64,000 nucleotides of DNA. Origin: Physcousia sp015060555. Its GTDB lineage: Bacteria; Bacteroidota; Bacteroidia; Bacteroidales; Bacteroidaceae. Shown here in pieces: positions 48,809 to 57,303 of the stretch (position 1 is the first letter of the stretch; every line of letters starts with the position of its first letter). A model generated the notes under the pieces. The model had not been told where the DNA came from, did no database searches, and saw only the letters and a program-made list of their open reading frames with translations. The stretch covers positions 124,001 through 188,000 of the forward strand of contig SUYG01000014.1 of assembly GCA_015060555.1 (NCBI GenBank), written 5' to 3'. The translations under genes and the position numbers were made by a program.

Positions 48809-49594
48809 ATGTCACAAAACAAAACCGTCATTCAAGGCTTAGAGCCGGCAGATGGCACAACAAGGATGGAACCAGGGGGCGCACGTCCCAATTTCTATGC
48901 GCGTAATGAACGTCCCGCTGCTCGTGGTACTATAGTCCCTGGCATGATGGATGTCAGTATGTCTAGTAGTGCAGCGGCGTCGGACTCTTCTTCAACTACT
49001 CAACAGCCTACGGGGCGTGCATTTCTCTCGGGCAAGCCTGTCGTAGGTTTTTTGTATTCAGTATCCCGTACTGCGGTTGGCGAGTTCTGGCCTCTGCATG
49101 TGGGACAGAACACAATAGGCCAGTCGCCGACATGTGATATTGTTCTTCCTGAAGGAACCGTTTCCGCTGAACATGCGGTATTGGTAGTCCGAAAGATGAA
49201 GAAGCCAGAAAAGGTTATCGCTTCTATCAGCGATGCTCGTTCCACCAATGGTACTATGCTGAATGGAGAGAGCCTTGGTTTCTCTGCTGTTGAATGTAAG
49301 AATGGCGACATCCTCACCGTGGGGGATAACTATGAACTCTATTTGATTCTTGTGGATGTTGCAGAACTGGGGCTTGCAGTCAACGAGAACTTTATCCCCG
49401 TTCAAGTGGAGGAGGAAGAAGATGATATGAATGATCCCGGTCCATTCGATCCTGGCATGACCCGTCCTGGTGACGATTACCCGGGTTATGCTGGCCCCAT
49501 TCCGCCAGCTTTTGGTGGTTATTCACCAGCCGGTGGTACCGTAGGTCTGGACGGAACAACACAGCAGAATAAAGGTGGTACCGTAGGTATGTAA
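48809..49594 (+). CDS. FHA-domain protein with flanking Thr-Gly motifs
   Basis: The 261-residue cytoplasmic protein has one FHA domain (about residues 84-187): VGQNTIGQSPTCDIVLP, VSAEHAVLV and ARSTNGTMLNGE; the usual first Arg is Gln. On both sides are disordered stretches with repeated Thr motifs: KTVIQGLEP at residue 5, GTIVPGM near 40, and GGTVGLDG and GGTVGM at the very end. By analogy with GarA/OdhI these could be kinase targets that bind the protein's own or partner FHA domains. It is the first gene of the operon, 6 bases before kinase 1. Confidence 0.85.
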   Translation: MSQNKTVIQGLEPADGTTRMEPGGARPNFYARNERPAARGTIVPGMMDVSMSSSAAASDSSSTTQQPTGRAFLSGKPVVGFLYSVSRTAVGEFWPLHVGQNTIGQSPTCDIVLPEGTVSAEHAVLVVRKMKKPEKVIASISDARSTNGTMLNGESLGFSAVECKNGDILTVGDNYELYLILVDVAELGLAVNENFIPVQVEEEEDDMNDPGPFDPGMTRPGDDYPGYAGPIPPAFGGYSPAGGTVGLDGTTQQNKGGTVGM

Positions 49595-49600
49595 GTATAA

Positions 49601-50959
49601 ATGGCTGTATATAAGATACAGGGAAAGGCCGAACGTCTCAAAGGTATCTTTTATGAGTTTGACTCATCAGAGGAGCCTTTGGGCATCGGTGGCATGGGCA
49701 AGGTGTATAAGGGCCGATGCGTAGATGAGCGCACTGGCAGCACCCGTCTGGTGGCTATCAAGTTTATGTATGATGACTTGCCACCACAAGTTATAGAACG
49801 TGCTAGGCGCGAGGCTTCTATCCAGATTCGTCATGAGAATTTGGTAGAAATGCTTGGCTTTATCGAAACCGAGGACACTAATGTAATAGGTGAAAAGAGG
49901 AAACACTATCACGTCGTTAGCGAACTATTGGAGGGTGTAATGCTTGATGACCTATTACAAGGAAAGCGACTTGATCGTAGAGGTCAACCTATGCCTTTTG
50001 CTGAGAAGTTATATAATGACTTTCAACGTGACCCATATCATTTTGCTATATATATCATCCGGAACATACTTTCTGGTTTGACAACGTTGCATGACGTGGG
50101 TTATCTCCACCGTGACATCGATCCCACCAATATCATGCTCACGGCAGATGGTCATGTCAAACTCATTGATTTCGGTATCGCTAAACAAATGCGCTCGCTG
50201 ACTACCAATGACAAGTCTCTGACCGTATCTGGCGCTTTCATGGGCAAACCAGAGTATGCGGCACCGGAGCTTGTCCTTGGAGATATTAAGAGCCAAAGTC
50301 AAGCCACTGACATCTATGCAGTGGGCATTCTGATGTTTCAGTGTATCGTGGGCCATCCCCCTTTCGAGGGTGACCGTCAGGAAGTCCTTCAGATGCAACT
50401 TCATAAGCCCTTGCCCTTACACTTGATTCGCAACCGCCACATCCGTAAGATTATCAAGACCGCAACGGAGAAGTCTCGCCACAAGCGCTTCCATAGCGCA
50501 TCGGAGTTCCGCGTGGCTCTTGACAACATACCCCTACAGCTAAAAGATGATGTGATAGTGTGGAATAAGAACTATTCCATAGCAGCGGCGGTTGCTGCAC
50601 TTTGCCTCTGTATAGGCGCAGGTGCAGCCGCACTCTGGCCAGATACATCTTCGCCCGAAACTATTCCAACTCAAGAATCTGTTCCAGCTCAAGTACCTGT
50701 CCCAACTCCAGATCCAACTCCTGTTCCAACCCCGGCACCCACTCCTATTCAGTCTTCCATTGACTACAAAGCATTGTTCGAAGAAGCGAATCGGATATAT
50801 ACGGACAGGACGACGGACCGCCAGGTTAGCATTGCCAGGGCGCTCCCTATATACGAGCAGGCTTTGGTCGCTGCCAAAGAAGTTGGTGACGAGGAATATA
50901 TTCAGAAAATTACTAAACAAATTGACCGACTCAGGGCGCGTTACAAGCAGACAAGATAA
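49601..50959 (+). CDS. Transmembrane Ser/Thr kinase 1 (HRDID variant)
   Basis: Residues 22-315 form a Hanks-type kinase: glycine loop GIGGMGKVYKG, VAIK Lys54, Glu71, catalytic loop HRDIDPTN (170-177) and DFG (190-192). The lysine that normally follows HRDx is Asp174. The activation loop is rich in Thr/Ser (RSLTTNDKSLTVS). A membrane span follows at about 327-347, then a proline-rich spacer of PTPDPTPVPTP type and a periplasmic helical end. It is a close paralogue of kinase 3. Confidence 0.9.
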   Translation: MAVYKIQGKAERLKGIFYEFDSSEEPLGIGGMGKVYKGRCVDERTGSTRLVAIKFMYDDLPPQVIERARREASIQIRHENLVEMLGFIETEDTNVIGEKRKHYHVVSELLEGVMLDDLLQGKRLDRRGQPMPFAEKLYNDFQRDPYHFAIYIIRNILSGLTTLHDVGYLHRDIDPTNIMLTADGHVKLIDFGIAKQMRSLTTNDKSLTVSGAFMGKPEYAAPELVLGDIKSQSQATDIYAVGILMFQCIVGHPPFEGDRQEVLQMQLHKPLPLHLIRNRHIRKIIKTATEKSRHKRFHSASEFRVALDNIPLQLKDDVIVWNKNYSIAAAVAALCLCIGAGAAALWPDTSSPETIPTQESVPAQVPVPTPDPTPVPTPAPTPIQSSIDYKALFEEANRIYTDRTTDRQVSIARALPIYEQALVAAKEVGDEEYIQKITKQIDRLRARYKQTR

Positions 50960-50979
50960 CGAGCGCTCAATCAGCTACT

Positions 50980-51987
50980 ATGGCACAACAAAGAATGCAG
51001 ACAGTTGTCCAGCGAAAGAACGATCCTTACCTCTATCTTTACGTGATGGGGGAATGGTACTGCTACAATCCAATGGAACCGCCATTGGGCAGTGGCGCTA
51101 TGGGAGATGTCTATCGCGGATATCGTTGTAAAAACGGCGCTATGATAGCCGTCAAGCGTGTGAAGGATTGCTACGCCAATAATAAGATGATTCGGGATCG
51201 CGCGCGTCAAGAGGCATCGTTGGCATTCCGGCATCCCAATCTCGTGGAAATGATAGGCTATTGTGAGTATGCTCCCAACGAAGGTCCGATCTTTATCCTA
51301 AGCCACTTTGTTCAGGGCGATAATATAGACAAGTATGTCAAGAGCTTTGGTGATTCTCCGGCACGTGTAGAAAAGATTTGCAATGCTATCTGCTCAGTGC
51401 TGGATGCTTTGGATTATGTCCACTCGCGTGGTGTCATTCATCGTGATATCAAGCCTTCTAACATCATGATAGAGAATGGCTCCAATGTGCGTCTGATGGA
51501 CTTGGGTATCGCCCGCATGAATGGTGGTAATAAATTCTCTTCTTTCGGGTTTATAGGCACCCCTGAGTATTCTGCTCCTGAGCAAATGTTACGCGAGCAG
51601 GGTGGAACGACCGTTCAAATTAATGCCACGACAGATATTTATGAACTGGGTATAACGTTCTATGAGCTCTTGACAGGCGAGAATCCAATGGCTTGCGCTG
51701 CTGAAGCGGAGACATTGACTAAACAGATGAAGGAACCACTCCCTTCGAATCCGAAAATACCCCGCAAGCTGATGCATGTGTTGTGGAAGGCTACCGAAAA
51801 AGAACAGGCGAAGCGTTACCAAACCGCGCTTGATTTTAAGCGGGCCATACAAGAGGCCCTCTTACCGGAGCCTCCGTTATCGGAACGAGTGGGTACGTGG
51901 ATTCAAGCTCATGTCTTAAGCGTCATAGCCATATTCATAACACTTCTTGTGCTTGCTTTTGCTGCGGCATATATTCTGATTTCTTGA
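50980..51987 (+). CDS. Tail-anchored Ser/Thr kinase 2
   Basis: This 335-residue kinase has LGSGAMGDVYRG, VAVK-type Lys59 (MIAVKR), Glu78, the normal catalytic loop HRDIKPSN (154-161) and DLG (174-176) instead of DFG. The activation loop ends in FIGTPEYSAPE. The C-terminus is a single hydrophobic span (SVIAIFITLLVLAFAAAYIL) with almost nothing after it, so it is anchored with no periplasmic domain. It differs enough from kinases 1 and 3 to have a separate role. Confidence 0.9.
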   Translation: MAQQRMQTVVQRKNDPYLYLYVMGEWYCYNPMEPPLGSGAMGDVYRGYRCKNGAMIAVKRVKDCYANNKMIRDRARQEASLAFRHPNLVEMIGYCEYAPNEGPIFILSHFVQGDNIDKYVKSFGDSPARVEKICNAICSVLDALDYVHSRGVIHRDIKPSNIMIENGSNVRLMDLGIARMNGGNKFSSFGFIGTPEYSAPEQMLREQGGTTVQINATTDIYELGITFYELLTGENPMACAAEAETLTKQMKEPLPSNPKIPRKLMHVLWKATEKEQAKRYQTALDFKRAIQEALLPEPPLSERVGTWIQAHVLSVIAIFITLLVLAFAAAYILIS

Positions 51988-51997
51988 AATAATATCT

Positions 51998-53044
51998 ATG
52001 GAACTAAAACAATTACATAAAGAGAATCAGGAACTGGTTATTGGTTTCGCGGAGTCTCGAGTTGGAGGCCGCCCGGAGAACCAGGACTCATATGGTGCTA
52101 AAGAAACTCGATTGGGTTTCCTTGTCACAGTTTGCGATGGCATGGGAGGAGGACCTGGTGGAAGAACGGCTTCAACCATCGCCGTTCGGGAAATCATAGA
52201 GGGTGTTGAAGAGGCCAGTAAGGAAGAAACTATTCCCAATATTCTTATTAAGGCTGTTCGTCGTGCAAACATGGCCATCATCGCTGCTGGTAACGAAACC
52301 CCTTCATTAAAGGGTATGGGCTCAACGGCGACAGTTTTACTGATCAATGAACATGCTGCATATATAGCCCATGTCGGTGACAGCCGTGTGTACCAATTCC
52401 GCGGTCACAAGAAAATCTTTCGCACGTTCGATCACTCTATGGTGTTTGATCTTGTCAAACAGGGTGTTATCACAGAGGAACAGGCACGACTTTCGGCGCA
52501 GTCAAATATCATAACCCGTGCTCTTGGCATTCAGCCAGATGTTGAAGTTGATGTCGCCGAAGTATCCTATGAGAAAGGTGACAGATTCATGCTTTGTTCT
52601 GATGGCATTCATGGATCGATGCCAGAGGCTGAACTTATTAAAAAAGCAACGAATCGTAAACAGGTTCTCGGTGCATTGACCGATGATATAGCGACAGCTG
52701 TTGACAACAACGGTCGTACGTCTGGCGGCGGGCATGACAACCTGACATTGGCACTAGTTGAAACAAAGAAAAACTCTAAACTTAAAAAACCTATGTCAAA
52801 GACTAACAAACTTACATTGCTTATTCTGGCATTAGTATGTGTCATCAGTATTTGCTTCAATGTCATCCAATGCAATGGAAAATCCGCATCAGACAGCACC
52901 GCGGCCGAGTTGGAGGCGCTTCGTAGTCAACTGCGGAACGACTCATTGACGCATGTGCAGGACTCATTGAGGTTGGACTCCTTACAAAAAATGAACCGTG
53001 AGTTGATAGGGAAGATTAATAAGGCAAACAAAGCATTAAAATAA
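51998..53044 (+). CDS. Membrane-anchored PP2C-type protein phosphatase 1
   Basis: The cytoplasmic PP2C domain (about 1-258) has its metal-binding motifs: GGRPENQDSYG, CDGMGGGPGG, HVGDSRVY, CSDGIHGSMP and GGGHDNLTLAL. A membrane span (LTLLILALVCVISICFNVI) and a coiled-coil periplasmic tail rich in DSLRLDSLQK-like words follow. It would reverse the phosphorylation made by the neighbouring kinases. It is 10 bases after kinase 2. Confidence 0.92.
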   Translation: MELKQLHKENQELVIGFAESRVGGRPENQDSYGAKETRLGFLVTVCDGMGGGPGGRTASTIAVREIIEGVEEASKEETIPNILIKAVRRANMAIIAAGNETPSLKGMGSTATVLLINEHAAYIAHVGDSRVYQFRGHKKIFRTFDHSMVFDLVKQGVITEEQARLSAQSNIITRALGIQPDVEVDVAEVSYEKGDRFMLCSDGIHGSMPEAELIKKATNRKQVLGALTDDIATAVDNNGRTSGGGHDNLTLALVETKKNSKLKKPMSKTNKLTLLILALVCVISICFNVIQCNGKSASDSTAAELEALRSQLRNDSLTHVQDSLRLDSLQKMNRELIGKINKANKALK

Positions 53045-53052
53045 ATAAGACT

Positions 53053-53658
53053 ATGAAAGTTTATTCAATTGGTAGAGAAGTTGGTTGTGACATTGTAATC
53101 AACGACCGAACAGATGTCATCAGCCGCCGACATGCAATCCTAAATGTCATGCCCTCGGGCAAGATGACCATTGTTGATCAGAGCTCTAACGGAACTTATG
53201 TCAATGGCATACGTATTTCACCCAATGTACCTGTTCCAGTAACCCGAAAGGACAACATCTCTTTTGCACATGTTGCCCGACTGGATTGGAATCTGATTCC
53301 ACGCCCGCAACTTACCTATATCCTTTGGGGCGTCGCCGCTGTCGTAGGCCTCGTTATTCTGTGTGGTGGTGGTTGGTGGGGATATCAGCAATTCAAGGAA
53401 CCTGATGTCGTGGTTCCGGATACATCAATCATCAGCCGCCAGGATGCGGAACGTATGATGAGTCAGCGCAGTGATTCCATCCGCAGGCATATTGAGGACT
53501 CGTTGCGTATTGACTCGCTGCGCCGCGATTCCATCAAGAAGGCACAAAAACGAGCCGAGGACAAGAAGAAAAACAAAGTGAAAAAAGAGCCGTCGAAAAA
53601 GATAAATACAGATGTGAAACCCGCTAAGCCTGCAACACCGAAACGTGTGGGAAGATAA
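53053..53658 (+). CDS. FHA-domain single-span membrane protein
   Basis: The N-terminal FHA domain is canonical (SIGREVGCDIVIN, ISRRHAIL, SSNGTYVNG), followed by a span (ILWGVAAVVGLVILCGGGWW, about residues 91-110) and a periplasmic tail of 90 residues, first acidic with DSIRRHIEDSLRIDSLRRDS, then very basic (KKKNKVKKEPSKK). The tail's DSLR words recall the PP2C tail encoded just upstream, so the two may pair. It is 201 residues long. Confidence 0.87.
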   Translation: MKVYSIGREVGCDIVINDRTDVISRRHAILNVMPSGKMTIVDQSSNGTYVNGIRISPNVPVPVTRKDNISFAHVARLDWNLIPRPQLTYILWGVAAVVGLVILCGGGWWGYQQFKEPDVVVPDTSIISRQDAERMMSQRSDSIRRHIEDSLRIDSLRRDSIKKAQKRAEDKKKNKVKKEPSKKINTDVKPAKPATPKRVGR

Positions 53659-53690
53659 GCTATATTAAAGAACCAAAAACATATATTATC

Positions 53691-55259
53691 ATGAGACTTT
53701 TGAAAATCGGACGTGAAGCAGGTAATGACATAGTGCTTCACAGTGATAAGGTGAGCTCTCTGCACGCTGAAATCACCCTGTTGGATAGCGGAGACATCCA
53801 ACTCGAAGACAAAAACAGCCGCAATGGTACCTATATCATGAATCAGCGAATCGCGCCGGGAAAGCCTGTGAATATACGTCGTGGGGATGCTGTTCGTTTC
53901 GCAGATGTGGAATTGCAATGGAGTCAGATCCCAATGCCCGAGGACAATTCGGCCTATAAGGCCATCTACGGAATCGGGAGTAACTTTCAAAATGACCTCC
54001 AGATTTCAGGTGCCACAGTAAGCCGTTATCATGCAACCATAAAAATAGGGCGTGATAAAAAGGTCTATATCGTTGATCACAGTAAGAATGGAACGACGGT
54101 GAACAGCGTGAAGATTACTCCAAATCAACCTTATCGTATAAAGAAAAGCAGTAAAGTGGTATGCGGTGGCGTGCCTGTTGATACTAGTCGTATTCCCTGG
54201 CCGTCTAATCCGTGGAAATGGGTGGCAGGTATTGCTGCTGCCTTGGTGATAGTCGCAGGTGTAGGTTTCGGTATTTACCAACTATCAATATCAAGCAAGA
54301 AATATACGGATGGCGAATTGTTTGCCCGTTACAATCATTCGTTAGCAATGATGGTTGGTGTATATCACTACAATGTCACTGTCGGCGATATGACGCCACA
54401 GATGATGTCGCTTTTTGGCATCCCACAGAAAGTTCTATTAGTAGGGAATAGACCTTTGGATGTCAGTCAGATGTCATCAAACGATTTGGTTAATTGGGTT
54501 AATGAGCGAACAAAGGACTCTGGTGCATATACTGGTACAGGTTTCTTTATTTCCGAAGATGGAATGGTTATTACAAATCTTCATGTCGTAAAACCTTGGC
54601 TTTTCTCCAACGCACGAGAAGTCCTTCAAAATGAGATCTCTAAGTCTCTTGCTGAAAAAATCTCTACAATAGATGTTGCAAGAACATTCATTAGTGGTTC
54701 TGCGACCAATTTGTCCGCTTATATTTCTCAAGTAAAAGTTGAAGGAGAGTTGGATTATATTGCCCTTATACCTCAAGGTGAGGTCTTTGACCCCAATAAC
54801 ATTATCAAGTGTCGTGTTCTCTCTGCTGGCGAAGAAAAGGAGAAAGACGTGGCTTTGGTGCAGACGATTTCTATGAGATTACCGACCTCAAAGTGTTCAT
54901 TTGTGAATGTGAAGGACTCTATGGATGTAAGTCCTGAAGCCTTAAAGGTGGGCAGCCATATTGTAACTATGGGTTTTCCATTTGGATTGGATGATGAATG
55001 GGAGGTCATCCAGAAGAGAGACAATGAGAAAGGCATACAGGCTGTTAGTAATAATGGAAATATTACTCAGGAAGCCTCAGAGTTTACCTTCGGATTTAAT
55101 GCGATGTCATATCATGGTGCTAGCGGTTCTCCTATTTTCAACGATAATGGAATGTTAATAGGCGTGTTAAACTCAGGTAATCCCGAAACTCAGGGCTATA
55201 ACTATGGCGTTCAAGCCAAATATGTAAAAGAACTTTTAGAAAATCCCCATAAAAAGTAG
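53691..55259 (+). CDS. Double-FHA transmembrane trypsin-like protease
   Basis: Two FHA domains precede one span. FHA1 (1-85) has LKIGREAGNDIVL, SSLHAEI and NSRNGTYI; FHA2 (about 90-165) has YGIGSNFQNDLQI, SRYHATI and SKNGTTVN, with Ser in place of the key Arg. The span is about 176-197. The periplasmic part is a trypsin/HtrA-type serine protease: TGTGFFISEDGMVITNLHVV (His298), EKDVALVQ (Asp386) and HGASGSPIF (Ser478). No PDZ domain follows. It couples phospho-Thr recognition inside to a protease outside. Length 522. Confidence 0.88.
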   Translation: MRLLKIGREAGNDIVLHSDKVSSLHAEITLLDSGDIQLEDKNSRNGTYIMNQRIAPGKPVNIRRGDAVRFADVELQWSQIPMPEDNSAYKAIYGIGSNFQNDLQISGATVSRYHATIKIGRDKKVYIVDHSKNGTTVNSVKITPNQPYRIKKSSKVVCGGVPVDTSRIPWPSNPWKWVAGIAAALVIVAGVGFGIYQLSISSKKYTDGELFARYNHSLAMMVGVYHYNVTVGDMTPQMMSLFGIPQKVLLVGNRPLDVSQMSSNDLVNWVNERTKDSGAYTGTGFFISEDGMVITNLHVVKPWLFSNAREVLQNEISKSLAEKISTIDVARTFISGSATNLSAYISQVKVEGELDYIALIPQGEVFDPNNIIKCRVLSAGEEKEKDVALVQTISMRLPTSKCSFVNVKDSMDVSPEALKVGSHIVTMGFPFGLDDEWEVIQKRDNEKGIQAVSNNGNITQEASEFTFGFNAMSYHGASGSPIFNDNGMLIGVLNSGNPETQGYNYGVQAKYVKELLENPHKK

Positions 55260-55264
55260 AAATC

Positions 55265-56593
55265 ATGAAAAAATTACTTTCCATCCTATTCTTTTCTTTG
55301 GCACTCGCTGGAGTAACTAATGCTGTTGAGGTTCAGCGTGTCACTCTGAAGAACGGTTCGGTACTACGTGGATATGTACAGCAGGCTTCTAACGGGCAAC
55401 TGACATTCCGTTCCGACAATGCATTGGTGATGGTTGGCAATATTAAAGTCTCGACTTCTGAACAACAGATGTCAGTCGCACGCCTTGACTCGGCCTGGAT
55501 TAAGTGGGCTGAAAAGAATGATGCTTTCGAAGGCGTCGGTGAAGGCCGTACACTTGTGCTGAACACCATATCCTTCCACAAGGATGCCACCCCAGCAGAT
55601 TCCGTGGCTGTTGACCCCAAATCCTCCAAGAAAGAAGTCCCTCAAAACTTCATCTATTTCTTGAAGCAAAAACAGTCTTTGACCAATGTCCGCGTTTTGG
55701 AGGAAGGCGTCAATCTCAAGTATCTGGAACTCACCCCAAATGTTTATACATTCACATGGGATGATGTTGCCGAGATTCACATTGACCGTCGGCCTAAAAC
55801 TGCTTTGTCAGGTATTGACTGTCAATATAAGCTACGTTCGGGCGAGACTTTCGAAGGGCAGCAGGCAGGTGAAACAGCAAACACTCTGAGCCTTTATCTT
55901 TCAGGAGGCCGCATGCGATCTTTCAATATCAACGATGTCATCAAATATACTTTCCATGGTATCAATCCCGATTTGGATATCTTCGAGCAGAGCCAATTGT
56001 TGGATGTCGTGACGACGACTCTTGGCGCTCCTGTTCGCGGCATCATTATCGAGCAGAATTATTCAAGTGATAAAGATTCTGAGAACTACATTCTTGTTCA
56101 GCAAGAGTCTGGAGCAATACAAAGTATTAAGATGTCCGATTACGTGTCAACGATGAAGGAAGAGAATCCCAAGTTCAAGATGCTCACTGATGTTATCTTA
56201 AAGGAGGGAGAGGTACAGGTGAACCGGAAGCCCATGAAATTTGTGAGCGTGAAGGAAGAGAATGATGTTATGGCGCTGGATAGCCTTCAGATGGACAATG
56301 TTATCATCAAGGCTACTGATGGAAATACCCGTATCACAGTAGAGTATCGCAATGCGAGCGCTGCTAACGTAGAGATGTTCCAGTTGGTGAAGGTCGGCAA
56401 GAAGACTGTCAAGAAGAAGGACGTATATAGTTTCAGCTACAAGGATCTTGTTAATGCAGTGGTTCGGCCGAGGGAGGTCTCAACCAGCATTAACAAAACT
56501 ACGAAAGCCGAATATGTAGTGACGGGTCAAGGCGTCTATGCGCTTTACGATGCTCGGAAACAGCGGGCTATTCCTATCATTGTAAGACCATAA
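55265..56593 (+). CDS. Secreted protein with repeated SH3-like beta modules
   Basis: After a signal peptide (MKKLLSILFFSLALAGVTNA) the 442-residue protein shows at least three similar beta-rich units: VTLKNGSVLRGYVQQASNGQ, YKLRSGETFEGQQAG with DVIKYTF, and GAPVRGIIIEQNY with IKMSDYV. Each has a glycine before a hydrophobic strand, as in small beta-barrel folds. It lies 5 bases after the protease gene and may be its substrate or partner. No named family is recognised. Confidence 0.7.
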   Translation: MKKLLSILFFSLALAGVTNAVEVQRVTLKNGSVLRGYVQQASNGQLTFRSDNALVMVGNIKVSTSEQQMSVARLDSAWIKWAEKNDAFEGVGEGRTLVLNTISFHKDATPADSVAVDPKSSKKEVPQNFIYFLKQKQSLTNVRVLEEGVNLKYLELTPNVYTFTWDDVAEIHIDRRPKTALSGIDCQYKLRSGETFEGQQAGETANTLSLYLSGGRMRSFNINDVIKYTFHGINPDLDIFEQSQLLDVVTTTLGAPVRGIIIEQNYSSDKDSENYILVQQESGAIQSIKMSDYVSTMKEENPKFKMLTDVILKEGEVQVNRKPMKFVSVKEENDVMALDSLQMDNVIIKATDGNTRITVEYRNASAANVEMFQLVKVGKKTVKKKDVYSFSYKDLVNAVVRPREVSTSINKTTKAEYVVTGQGVYALYDARKQRAIPIIVRP

Positions 56594-56618
56594 TTTACTA
56601 AATTATCCCCCATAGATT

Positions 56619-57302
56619 ATGACACTGAGAGAAATCACCATCGGCCGATCTAAGGATTGTGATATCTACCTGGATCCTCGCTGTCAATATGCCAGTAGCT
56701 ACCATGCCACTATTTACTATGATGGCACGCAGTTGATGTTCAAAGATACGAGCACCAATGGAACGCTCATCAACAATGTAAGTGTCAAGCACCGTGCCGT
56801 TCCCATCCGCCATGGAGACATCATCATGTTAGCAGGGAAGTATCAAATCAACTGGAACCAGATTGATGCTTTTTTCCCCTCCGCTCCCGTCTCCCAGCCA
56901 ATGGGAGTGAATGTTGCACCTGCGGCATCACCTGCAGCTGCTCCGTCCACCTATGTTGATACGTCCAAGTTCAGTTGGGCGGCCTTCCTCATGTCTGGTA
57001 TTTGGGGATTGTTTAACGGCTGTTGGTGGATGTTGCTGGTGAATATCGGCTATTTCATTTTGGCTTTTGTTCCGATTCTGGGAATCATATCTGGCATTGC
57101 CTCTTTAATCACCAATATCTTCTTTGGTATTAACGGAACCCGATGGGCGTGGGAAAATCGCACATGGAGCAGTCCACAGGCATTTGAACAGACTCAGAGT
57201 ACATGGAATAAGGTTGCGATTATCCTCTTCCTCGTCGGCATTCTTATGTCAGTCTTGGGCGTGATACTATTCTTTAGCACTATTCTCGCAGCATTCTCAT
57301 AG
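56619..57302 (+). CDS. FHA-domain protein with DUF2628-like membrane domain
   Basis: Residues 1-85 are FHA (ITIGRSKDCDIYLDP, ASSYHATIYY, TSTNGTLINN). An Ala/Pro linker follows. The second half has two to three hydrophobic segments with the pattern FSWAAFLMSGIWGLFNGCWW, FFGINGTRWAWENR and FEQTQSTWNKVAIILF, as in DUF2628 proteins. It is 227 residues long and one base before the second phosphatase gene. Confidence 0.82.
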   Translation: MTLREITIGRSKDCDIYLDPRCQYASSYHATIYYDGTQLMFKDTSTNGTLINNVSVKHRAVPIRHGDIIMLAGKYQINWNQIDAFFPSAPVSQPMGVNVAPAASPAAAPSTYVDTSKFSWAAFLMSGIWGLFNGCWWMLLVNIGYFILAFVPILGIISGIASLITNIFFGINGTRWAWENRTWSSPQAFEQTQSTWNKVAIILFLVGILMSVLGVILFFSTILAAFS

Positions 57303-57303
57303 C

